The notes under the pieces are model-generated. The model saw only the letters and a list, made by a program, of their open reading frames with translations. It was not told the DNA's origin and did no database searches. Positions 26,800 through 33,191 of a stretch of 33,191 nt of DNA are shown piece by piece. Origin of the DNA: Pseudomonadota bacterium (lineage in GTDB: Bacteria > Pseudomonadota > Gammaproteobacteria > Burkholderiales > Burkholderiaceae_C). Numbering within the stretch: position 1 is the stretch's first letter; every line of letters starts with the position of its first letter. Where the stretch lies: NCBI GenBank assembly GCA_021808445.1, contig JAKBBP010000030.1, forward strand, positions 1-33,191. The letters are read 5' to 3'. A program made the position numbers and the translations under genes.

Positions 26800-28070
26800 G
26801 ACGGGTCGCCGTCACCGGCGCCGGCGTGATCAGCCCTCTGGGAAGCTCGGCCGCCGAGGCCTACGCCAACGCGCATGCCGGGTGTTCCGGGATTCACCGC
26901 ATCGAGGGGGACTTCGCCCATCGCCTGCTCGCGCCCATCGTCGCAAGCGTCAGGAGCTTCGATCCCGGCGATGCCTTCGACCCGCCCCGCTTGCGCATGC
27001 TCGATCGGGTGAGTCAGTTCGCGCTGCTCGCCGCGAGGCAGGCCGTCGCCGAGGCCGGGAGTGGCCTGGAGGACTGTGATCGCAAGCAGGCGGGGGTGTT
27101 CGTGGGCACGGGGATGGGCGGCAGCATCAGCAACGACGAGGGCTATCAGACCCTGTACGGCCAGGCCTCGGACCGCATCAAGCCCTACACCGTACTGCTG
27201 GGCATGCACAACGCCCCTGCCGCCTGGATCAGCCAGGAGCATGGGCTGCTCGGTCCCAGTCTGACCTACTCCACCGCCTGCTCCTCGTCGGCGGTGGCCA
27301 TTGGCGAGGCCTGGCTGCGCATCGCTGGCGGAAGTCTGGACCTGGCGATTGCCGGAGGCGCCGAGGCGCCGCTGGGCTTCGGCTCCCTCAAGGCCTGGGA
27401 AGCGCTGCGCACCGTCGCTGCGATCGATCCCGTCGAAGCCTCCGCATCGTGCAAGCCCTTCGCGCGCGACCGCAGTGGCATGGTCCTCGGCGAAGGGGGC
27501 GCCATGCTGGTGCTGGAGCCCTGGGATCATGCCGTGTCCCGCGGGGCGCCGGTGCTCGGGGAAATCCTCGGCTACGGCCTGAGCACCGATGTCGGCCATA
27601 TCACCCGACCCAGTGTGGAGGGACAGGCCGAGGCCATGCGCGCAGCGCTTCGATCCGCGGCCATCGCGCCTGCGGACATCGACATGATCAACGCGCACGG
27701 AACCGCGACCCTGGCCAACGACCTGGCGGAAACCGCCGCGATCAAGGCCGTGTTCGGCGCACGGGCGCCACGGATCCCGATCAGTGCGACCAAGGCCCTG
27801 CACGGGCATCTGCTGGGCGCCGCAGGGGCGCTGGAATGCGTGCTGTCCTTGCTGGCGCTGCGGCACGGTGCGGCGCTGCCCACGATGCACCTGCGATCCC
27901 CCGATCCCGGCTGTGACCTGGATTACGTGCCCAACGCGGCACGCGAGGGGGTCTGGGCGCGCACGATGATCTCCAATTCCTTCGCCTTCGGCGGCACCAA
28001 CGCGGTACTCGTGCTGCGCGCCGGAAGTCCTGTTCTCCAGGAAACGCAGGGCCGCCCCAAGTTTCCCTGA
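26796..28070 (+). CDS. Beta-ketoacyl-ACP synthase (FabF/KAS II type) of the polyketide operon
   Basis: A 424-residue condensing enzyme with the full Cys-His-His set: Cys162 in STACSSSAVAIG, His301 in NAHGTAT, and Lys333 with His336 in SATKALHGHLLGAAG. The C-terminal glycine stretch is SFAFGGTNAVL. It is therefore expected to be a true extending synthase, not a chain-length factor, which would lack the Cys. No ketoreductase, dehydratase or enoyl reductase gene is in the operon, so a reduced chain would need the general fatty acid enzymes. The SDR at 28096 faces the other way and is not part of the transcript. The start overlaps the ACP stop (ATGA). It is the last gene of the operon. Confidence 0.92.
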   Translation: MRRVAVTGAGVISPLGSSAAEAYANAHAGCSGIHRIEGDFAHRLLAPIVASVRSFDPGDAFDPPRLRMLDRVSQFALLAARQAVAEAGSGLEDCDRKQAGVFVGTGMGGSISNDEGYQTLYGQASDRIKPYTVLLGMHNAPAAWISQEHGLLGPSLTYSTACSSSAVAIGEAWLRIAGGSLDLAIAGGAEAPLGFGSLKAWEALRTVAAIDPVEASASCKPFARDRSGMVLGEGGAMLVLEPWDHAVSRGAPVLGEILGYGLSTDVGHITRPSVEGQAEAMRAALRSAAIAPADIDMINAHGTATLANDLAETAAIKAVFGARAPRIPISATKALHGHLLGAAGALECVLSLLALRHGAALPTMHLRSPDPGCDLDYVPNAAREGVWARTMISNSFAFGGTNAVLVLRAGSPVLQETQGRPKFP

Positions 28071-28095
28071 CCCTCACGGGGGGCGGGCTGGGCGC

Positions 28096-28839
28096 TCAAT
28101 ACTCCTGGCTGGTCGGGCGGAACAGGATCTCGTTGATGTCCACGTCGTCGGGCTGGGAGATCGCGAAGGCCACGGTGCGGGCGAAGGAATCCGCGGAAAT
28201 GGCCGATTCGTAGACTTTTTTCATCGTGGCCTGAAGTTCCGGCTCGGTGATGCTGTCGGTCAATTCCGTCGCGATCGCCCCCGGAGAGATGATGGTGGTG
28301 CGAATGTTGTAGCCCTTGACCTCCTGACGCAAGCCTTCGGTGAGTGCGCGTACCGCGTGTTTCGTGGCCGCGTAGACGGCGCCGCCCGCGCGCACCTTGT
28401 GTCCCGCCACCGAGGATACGTGGATGAAATGTCCCGAATTCTGTTGCTGCATGGGCGGCAGCGCCGCGGCGATGCCGTAGAGCACGCCCTTCAGGTTGAC
28501 GTCGATCATGCGTTCCCAGTCCTCCACCTTCAGGCGGTCGAAGCGGGAGTTCGGCATCAGGCCCGCGTTGCTCAGCATCACGTCGATGCGCCCGAACCTG
28601 GCAATCGCCAGGTCGACCAGCCTGGCCAGGTCCTCGCGCCGGGTGACGTCGGTGGCCAGGTACTCGGCCTTCAGGCCCTCCTGCCGAAGCTGCTCGCTCA
28701 GCGCCCGGATGCGTTCCTCGCGTCGCGCGCCCAGGACCACGCAGGCGCCCTGGGCCGCAAGGTGCCGTGCGGCCGCCTCGCCCAGCCCGCTGCTGGCGCC
28801 GGTGATGACCACGACCTTGCCGCTGATGTTGTTGCCCAT
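28096..28839 (-). CDS. Short-chain dehydrogenase/reductase (YdfG/clavulanate-dehydrogenase-like)
   Basis: A 247-residue classical SDR. It has cofactor motif [11 protein letters not shown] in LSNAGLM, the catalytic Ser in VSSVAGH, and YxxxK in YAATKHAV. An Arg two residues after the first conserved strand (GARREERI) suggests NADP preference. The start at 28839 has AAGGAG about nine bases upstream; the longer reading to 28908 lacks one. It converges with the ketosynthase gene 25 bases away, so it is not co-transcribed with the polyketide operon, though it could still act on its product. The substrate is unknown, and many proteins of this type reduce short hydroxy acids or ketones. Confidence 0.87.
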   Translation of the reverse strand: MGNNISGKVVVITGASSGLGEAAARHLAAQGACVVLGARREERIRALSEQLRQEGLKAEYLATDVTRREDLARLVDLAIARFGRIDVMLSNAGLMPNSRFDRLKVEDWERMIDVNLKGVLYGIAAALPPMQQQNSGHFIHVSSVAGHKVRAGGAVYAATKHAVRALTEGLRQEVKGYNIRTTIISPGAIATELTDSITEPELQATMKKVYESAISADSFARTVAFAISQPDDVDINEILFRPTSQEY

Positions 28840-28963
28840 GGGTGCTGCTCCTTCTCGGTTGTCCTGGGGGACGGAGCTTGCAGAGGGGATGTGCCGCGTC
28901 GCCGTCATGCTCCGTCAAGCCTCCATTCTTGCCGTTTGGCGCCGGTTTTGCCGGGCGCTTCGT

Positions 28964-30304
28964 TCAGGTGTCCCCCGGGGCCCGCCGCGGCGACGTGACG
29001 CCGGCGGGCCGGAATTGCTGGTAGGTCAGCGCGCCGCAGCCGATCAGCAGGGGCCACACCATGTAGCGTCCGCTGGCGGCCAGCAGGCCCGCCACCGCGA
29101 TCAACGCGATGCAGGCGCCCACCCAGGCCAGGCTGCCGGGCGCGAGCAGGCGCAGCGCCGCCGCGGTGCCCAGCAGATACACCAGGGTGAAGCAGCCGGT
29201 GGTCAGCAGCACCAGCGGGGTCGTGTCGACATCGGCCAGGCTGCACAGCAGCAACATGAGCACGGACAGGACGGCGAGCACGCCCAGGGAGCGTCGGGGC
29301 ACGTCGCCGGCCTGGCTTCCGCGCGCCAGCCAGGCCGGCAGCGCCCCGTCGCGCCCGAGCGCCGCGCCGAGCTTGGCGGCGCCGGCGAAATACGCATTCA
29401 TGGTGCCGAAGGTCAGCAGCACCGCGGCCACCGCGGCGAACATGGGGGAGGGCCCGCCGATGCCGATGCTCAGCAGCGCGGCCAGCGGAGCCGGGCTGGT
29501 GGCCGCGCGCATGCCGAGCACGCTGACGATGGCGCCGGCCACCGCCAGGTACAGCACGCCGACGACGACCACGGCCATTCCCGCCGCACGGGGCAGGTCG
29601 GTGCGCGGATTGCGGAACTCGCCGGCCAGGTGGGTGATGGCCTCCCAGCCCGCGAAACTCCACACCAGCAGCGCTGCTGCGCGTTCCAGCGCGGCCCAGC
29701 CGTGGGGAGCGAAGGGATGCAGGTTGTCCAGCCGGGCATGGGGCGCGGAAGCGGCCACCGCGAGCAGCAGCAGCCCCACCAGCAAGACGCTCAGGCGCAG
29801 CTGCACGCGTCCCGAGACGGCCACGCCCAGGGCGTTGAGTCCGGCGACGGTGGCGATCATGACGCAGGCGGTGATCCACACGGTGTGCGCGCCGCCGAAG
29901 GCTGCGGCGACATAGTCTCCGGCGAACAGCGCGGAGGCCGGTGCGCCGGCGGGAATGGCGAAGAAGAAGCACCAGCCGACCACCGCGGCCGCGCGCGCGC
30001 CGAAGGCACGGCGCACATAGGTGGCCACGCCTCCGGAGTCGGGGTAGCGCGCGGCCAGCGCCGCGAAGGTGCCGGCCAGGGGCACGGAAAGCACGACCAG
30101 CGCGACCCAGGCGAGCAGCGATGCAGGCCCGGCCGCGGCTGCAGCCAGTGCGGGCAGCGCGATCACCCCGGTGCCCAGCACCGCGGCTACGTACAGCGCG
30201 GTTCCCTGCGCGAGGGTGAGACGGCGGGCGTGCTCGCCCGGCGAAGCGCCGCAGGGAAGTTCGCCGGCGGATCGTGCGCGATGAACTTGCGGGGAGGGTT
30301 TCAT
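28964..30304 (-). CDS. YjeH-like amino-acid exporter (APC superfamily)
   Basis: A 446-residue polytopic inner-membrane protein with about 12 hydrophobic segments. It follows E. coli YjeH, an exporter of methionine and branched-chain amino acids. Shared features are LAQGTALYVAAVLGTGVIALPALAA at the first helix, YPDSGGVATYVRRAFG, and the FAGWEAITHLAGEFRNPRTDLPRA loop. Residues about 1-25 form a hydrophilic leader. ATG 30304 is chosen as the first credible start; the upstream open frame is shadowed by the regulator remnant and has no support, and the ribosome site is weak. It lies 124 bases beyond the SDR start on the same strand. The substrate is inferred from likeness only; its closeness to a D-amino acid dehydrogenase gene may be chance. 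Confidence 0.83.
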   Translation of the reverse strand: MKPSPQVHRARSAGELPCGASPGEHARRLTLAQGTALYVAAVLGTGVIALPALAAAAAGPASLLAWVALVVLSVPLAGTFAALAARYPDSGGVATYVRRAFGARAAAVVGWCFFFAIPAGAPASALFAGDYVAAAFGGAHTVWITACVMIATVAGLNALGVAVSGRVQLRLSVLLVGLLLLAVAASAPHARLDNLHPFAPHGWAALERAAALLVWSFAGWEAITHLAGEFRNPRTDLPRAAGMAVVVVGVLYLAVAGAIVSVLGMRAATSPAPLAALLSIGIGGPSPMFAAVAAVLLTFGTMNAYFAGAAKLGAALGRDGALPAWLARGSQAGDVPRRSLGVLAVLSVLMLLLCSLADVDTTPLVLLTTGCFTLVYLLGTAAALRLLAPGSLAWVGACIALIAVAGLLAASGRYMVWPLLIGCGALTYQQFRPAGVTSPRRAPGDT

Positions 30305-30438
30305 GATGTTCGGCCGGGTGCTTGGAGGTCGGCACAGTCTGCGGCACGATTCCGGACACCCTGTTTGACATCCGCCCCGCCCTGAACGGCGGCGCTTGTC
30401 GCGCACCGGATCAACATTTTGAGCTCCCGCCGCCAACC

Positions 30439-30579
30439 ATGCGCGCTGCCCGGTTGTTGTCCGTTCAGATGCCGCTGGAGGCGCGCGGCCCGATGCCGGC
30501 GCGCGCGCTGGCCGAGGAACTGGAGGTGTCGCCCCGCACCTTGTACCGTGATGTCGACCAGCTCAGCGCCGCCGGCGCC
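30439..30579 (+). pseudogene. N-terminal HTH stub of a WYL-family regulator
   Basis: From ATG 30439 the frame reads RLLSVQMPLEARGPMPARAL, then AEELEVSPRTLYRDVDQLSAAG, the winged helix of YafY/WYL transcription regulators. Homology then stops: the WYL domain of about 150 more residues is absent. A second frame contains VELELPLDRGDYAAEQLARR, which could be a displaced later piece, up to the end of dadA at 30662. It therefore appears to be a deletion remnant, convergent with dadA and divergent from the exporter gene. Confidence 0.7.
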
Positions 30580-30661
30580 AGGATGCGGCGTGGAGCTGGA
30601 ACTGCCCCTGGATCGCGGCGACTACGCGGCCGAGCAGCTCGCGCGTCGGCGGCCCGCGGGT

Positions 30662-31954
30662 TCAGGCCGTGGCCGGGCGCACGGAGTGGCCCCGCGAGCG
30701 CGGCACGGCGCCGCGGTCGAGTGCGAGGTCGCGCGCCTCGATGTCGGTGCGCCGGCCCAGCAACTGGTCGGCCACGACGCGCGCGCTGCCGCAGGCCATG
30801 GTCCAGCCCAGTGTGCCGTGGCCGGTGTTCAGCGACAGGTTGGCGTAGCGGGTGGGTCCCAGCACGGGGGTGCCGTCCGGAGTCATCGGGCGCAGGCCGG
30901 TCCAGAACTCGGCCGCCGGCAGGTCGCCGCCAGGGAACAGCTGCCGGGTGACCATCTCCAGCGTGGCCCGGCGTCGCGGATTCAGACGCAGGTCGAAGCC
31001 GGCGATCTCGGCCATGCCTCCGACGCGGATGCGGCGCTCGAAGCGGGTGATGGCGATCTTGTAGGTCTCGTCCAGCACGGTCGAGCGCGGCGCCAGGGTT
31101 TCGTCGACCAGCGGAACCGTCAGCGAGTAGCCCTTGATCGGGTACACGGGCAGGTCGATGCCCAGCGGGTTCAGCAGCGCGCGGGAATAGCTGCCGAAGG
31201 CCAGCACGTAGGCGTCGGCGCGCAGCATCTCGCCGTCCACCAGCACACCGGTGATGCGCCGTTCGTCGGCCTCGATGCGCTGCACGCTGCGCCCGTACAG
31301 GAACTTCGCGCCAAGCACGCGCGCCTGGCGTTCCAGCGAGCGGGTGAACATCTGGCAGTCGCCGGTCTCGTCGTTGGGCAGGCGCAGTCCGCCGACCAGG
31401 CGGTCGCGTGCCTGGGCCAGCGCCGGTTCCACGCCTTCGAGTTCGTCGCGTTGCAGCAACTGGTGCTCCACGCCGCATTCACGCAGCACCGCGATGTCGC
31501 GCTGGGCGGCGTCGAACTGGGCGCGGCTGCGGAAGACCTGCAGGGTGCCGGCAGTGCGTTGCTCGTAGGCGATTCCGGTCTCGGCGCGCAATTCGCGCAG
31601 GCAGTCGCGGCTGTACTCGGCCACGCGCATCATGCGTTCCTTGTTCACCGCATAGCTGGCGGAGTTGCAGTTGCGCAGCATGGCGGCCATCCAGCGCAGC
31701 TGCCACAGCGTGCCGTCGGGGCGGATGGCCAGCGGGGCGTGGCGCTGGAACATCCACTTCAGCGCCTTGAAGGGAATGCCCGGCGCAGCCCAGGGGGTCG
31801 AATAGCCGGGAGAGACCTGCCCCGCGTTGGCGAAACTGGTCTGCAGCGCGGGCCCCGCCTCGCGTTCGAGCACGGTCACCTCGACGCCCGCGCGCGCCAG
31901 GTAGTAGGCCGTGGTGACGCCCACCACGCCGGCTCCGAGAACGATGACTTTCAT
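30662..31954 (-). CDS. dadA: D-amino acid dehydrogenase, small subunit
   Basis: DadA is a membrane-associated FAD enzyme that oxidises D-amino acids, chiefly D-alanine, to 2-oxo acids and passes electrons to the respiratory chain. The 430 residues (432 in E. coli) begin [23 protein letters not shown], the FAD fold. They include [47 protein letters not shown] and [16 protein letters not shown], all family signatures. GGGGAG stands about nine bases before the start. It is divergent from an Lrp-family gene across 118 bases, the same pairing as in Pseudomonas, where DadR controls dadA. No alanine racemase gene (dadX) follows; a regulator remnant lies downstream instead. Confidence 0.95.
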   Translation of the reverse strand: MKVIVLGAGVVGVTTAYYLARAGVEVTVLEREAGPALQTSFANAGQVSPGYSTPWAAPGIPFKALKWMFQRHAPLAIRPDGTLWQLRWMAAMLRNCNSASYAVNKERMMRVAEYSRDCLRELRAETGIAYEQRTAGTLQVFRSRAQFDAAQRDIAVLRECGVEHQLLQRDELEGVEPALAQARDRLVGGLRLPNDETGDCQMFTRSLERQARVLGAKFLYGRSVQRIEADERRITGVLVDGEMLRADAYVLAFGSYSRALLNPLGIDLPVYPIKGYSLTVPLVDETLAPRSTVLDETYKIAITRFERRIRVGGMAEIAGFDLRLNPRRRATLEMVTRQLFPGGDLPAAEFWTGLRPMTPDGTPVLGPTRYANLSLNTGHGTLGWTMACGSARVVADQLLGRRTDIEARDLALDRGAVPRSRGHSVRPATA

Positions 31955-32072
31955 GGCCCAACTCCCCGCAATCGATGGATGTGGCGACTGTAGGGTCTCT
32001 TGGGAAGTGTTTTTGCCTCTTTTGTGCGATAATGGCAGGAAAGATTGCGGCCATTGTCGAGCGGAAACCCCT
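31955..32072. promoter_or_regulatory. Divergent dadA / Lrp-family promoter region
   Basis: This 118-bp region is A/T-richer than its surroundings, with T runs around 32011-32024, as is common at Lrp-type sites. A good -10 element, GATAAT, lies at 32029-32034, 39 bases before the Lrp gene start on the plus strand; no clear -35 box was found. The regulator is likely to bind here and act on both genes. Confidence 0.5.
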
Positions 32073-32552
32073 ATGGAACGCGAAAAACACCAGATCGACC
32101 GCATGGATCGCAAGATCCTCGACATCCTGCAGCGCGAGGGCCGTATCGCCATCACCGAGCTGGCCACGCGCGTGGGCCTGACCACCTCGCCCTGCGCGGA
32201 GCGGGTCAAGCGCATGGAGCGCGACGGGGTGATCACCGGCTACCACGCGCAGGTCTCGGCGGCTGCCGTGGACAAGCCCCTGCTCGTGTTCGTGGAGATC
32301 AAGCTGGCCGCGAAGGGGGGCGATGTGTTCGACGCCGTGCGCGACGAACTCCTGCACATGCCCGAGGTGATGGAATGCCACCTCGTGTCGGGGGATTTCG
32401 ACTACCTGCTCAAATTCCGCCTGCGTGACATGCGCGAATACCGCAGCCTGCTCGGCAATGTGCTCAAGCGCCTGCCGGTGGCCGCGGAGTCCCGCAGTTT
32501 CATCGTCATGGAGGAGATCAAGGAGTCGCTGTACCTGCCGCTGGCGCGCTGA
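32073..32552 (+). CDS. Lrp/AsnC-family regulator, probable activator of dadA
   Basis: A 159-residue regulator with the winged helix at about residues 10-60 ([36 protein letters not shown]) and the ligand-sensing RAM domain at about 70-145 ([21 protein letters not shown]). These proteins form octamers or higher assemblies that bind amino acids. Its position, divergent from dadA, matches DadR of Pseudomonas, which responds to L-alanine; BkdR and PutR are related proteins with other targets. Start 32073 is chosen at the family's normal N-terminus. The frame upstream contains no family sequence, and no strong ribosome site is seen. Control of dadA is inferred from position. Confidence 0.9.
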   Translation: MEREKHQIDRMDRKILDILQREGRIAITELATRVGLTTSPCAERVKRMERDGVITGYHAQVSAAAVDKPLLVFVEIKLAAKGGDVFDAVRDELLHMPEVMECHLVSGDFDYLLKFRLRDMREYRSLLGNVLKRLPVAAESRSFIVMEEIKESLYLPLAR

Positions 32553-32733
32553 GCCGCGGAAGCGGCCGGGCCGCGTTTCTCGCTCGTTCCACCGCGTTCC
32601 ACCGACCTGCCCGGATGTTGAGCCAGCGTCATGGGCATGATCAGGCAAGCGTGGTATCGTGGGCATTCCTGTCCTGATCCCGCAGGCCGCCCTCCGGCAC
32701 CGCCGGGATCCCGACCCCGAGGGGGACCCGACG

Positions 32734-33021
32734 ATGAATGAACAGGTCACGCATGTCGAACCCGATCTGCTGAGCTTTGGCGTGCGCCTCGACAGCGCGC
32801 GGGACGCCGCGCAGCTGCGCTGGCTGATGGCGCATGCCAGCGCGCGGGACATCCGGCTGGCCGCGGCGCGGCTTTGCACCCGACGTGCGCCGAGCCCCCA
32901 GCAGGTGATTGCCGCGTTGGGCCTGGAGCGTCGCGGGCGCCGCAGGAACGAGCCCGTGCCGCTCGCACTCGCGCAGGCACGCGCGCGCATGCGGCAGCAA
33001 GGCTGGCGCGACGCGCCCTGA
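32734..33021 (+). CDS. Small hypothetical protein (95 residues)
   Basis: I do not recognise this protein. It is preceded by GAGGGGG about nine bases upstream of ATG 32734, which supports translation. It begins with an acidic stretch (MNEQVTHVEPDLLSFGVRLD), then is rich in Ala, Arg and Leu, predicted mostly helical and basic towards the end. There is no signal peptide, membrane segment or Cys cluster. The stop codon is the first part of a 10-bp tandem repeat. It could be a small nucleic-acid-binding or accessory protein, but that is not shown. Confidence 0.6.
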   Translation: MNEQVTHVEPDLLSFGVRLDSARDAAQLRWLMAHASARDIRLAAARLCTRRAPSPQQVIAALGLERRGRRRNEPVPLALAQARARMRQQGWRDAP

Positions 33022-33057
33022 ATCGCCTTGAAGCGCCCTGAATCGCTCTGAATCGCC
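33018..33057. repeat. Four 10-bp tandem repeats at the end of the small gene
   Basis: The units CTGAATCGCC (33018), TTGAAGCGCC (33028), CTGAATCGCT (33038) and CTGAATCGCC (33048) run head to tail. The first contains the stop codon of the 95-residue gene. Because the unit is 10 bases long, copy-number change would not alter the stop but would change the spacer length. Confidence 0.8.
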
Positions 33058-33067
33058 GTAGCGGCCG

Positions 33068-33091
33068 GCCCGCGGGGCCGGCCCCGCGGGC
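33068..33091. terminator. GC-only 24-bp palindrome between convergent genes
   Basis: Bases 33068-33091 read the same on both strands (GCCCGCGGGGCC then its complement), with no unpaired loop. It lies between the small gene and the convergent partial gene, so it may help end both transcripts, but there is no T tract. It may equally be a recombination or protein-binding palindrome. Confidence 0.4.
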
Positions 33092-33098
33092 GCTGGCC

Positions 33099-33191
33099 CT
33101 ACTTGCCTTGCCCGGGCATCGGCATGCCCTGCATGCCGCCATGCTCCTGCATGTCGCTCGAGGCCCCGGGCTTGCGCACCTCGAAGGGAAC
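33099..33191 (-). CDS. C-terminal end of an unidentified protein, Met/Gly-rich tail (gene continues beyond window)
   Basis: Thirty codons open from the right edge end at TAG 33099-33101. The visible tail is VPFEVRKPGASSD then MQEHGGMQGMPMPGQGK. The Met/His/Gly-rich ending is like that of some periplasmic metal-binding or copper proteins, but it is too short to name. The frame is taken as coding because the gene would be convergent with its neighbour and no competing frame is better. Confidence 0.45.
   Translation of the reverse strand, partial: VPFEVRKPGASSDMQEHGGMQGMPMPGQGK

Overview
The window is about 33 kb of very GC-rich, gene-dense DNA from a Gram-negative bacterium. It has an outer-membrane two-partner secretion pair, signal peptides typical of export to the periplasm, a divergent dadA/Lrp pair and a TsdA-like thiosulfate dehydrogenase. 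Together these suit a proteobacterium, most likely a betaproteobacterium of the Burkholderiales type. That placement is an inference from gene content; no rRNA or other phylogenetic marker lies in the window.

Layout. (1) 1-5981: the 3' part of a very large filamentous adhesin of the LktA type (TpsA) and its TpsB outer-membrane transporter, with overlapping stop and start codons. (2) 6072-11647: metabolic genes, namely a succinyl-CoA:acetate-type CoA-transferase, a PLP-dependent hydroxyaspartate/serine/threonine lyase, a TsdA-like diheme cytochrome c and a fused MFS-transporter/PlsC-acyltransferase. (3) 11656-17967: two divergent cyclic-di-GMP proteins. One fuses a PTS-EIIC-like membrane domain to EAL; the other is a 1296-residue GAF/PAS/GGDEF/globin-like/GAF/EAL protein. 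(4) 18174-22012: an aldo/keto reductase, a second PLP lyase, and a divergent pair of a GlxA-type AraC regulator and an isonitrile hydratase-like DJ-1 protein. (5) 22068-23328: decayed toxin-type genes, namely a RhuM-Fic gene cut by one amber codon and the C-terminal stub of a HepT (HEPN) toxin. (6) 23429-28070: a tightly overlapping five-gene operon of type III polyketide synthase, methyltransferase, FAD oxidoreductase, acyl carrier protein and ketosynthase. (7) 28096-33191: an SDR, a YjeH-like amino-acid exporter, a WYL-regulator remnant, dadA with a divergent Lrp-family regulator, a small unknown gene and the tail of another gene.

The most interesting system is the operon at 23429-28070. 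It places a dedicated ACP and FabF-like ketosynthase beside a type III polyketide synthase with unusual active-site loops, plus methylation and redox enzymes. This suggests an ACP-primed, methylated and oxidised phenolic or pyrone lipid whose product I cannot name. It starts directly beside toxin debris and ends against a convergent SDR, so it may have been inserted as an accessory block. Other points of interest are the EIIC-EAL fusion with a changed sugar-site residue, a globin-like domain that seems to lack its haem-binding His, a 12-bp tandem repeat that contains the glxA-type start codon, and a long hairpin element inside the 3' end of that same gene.
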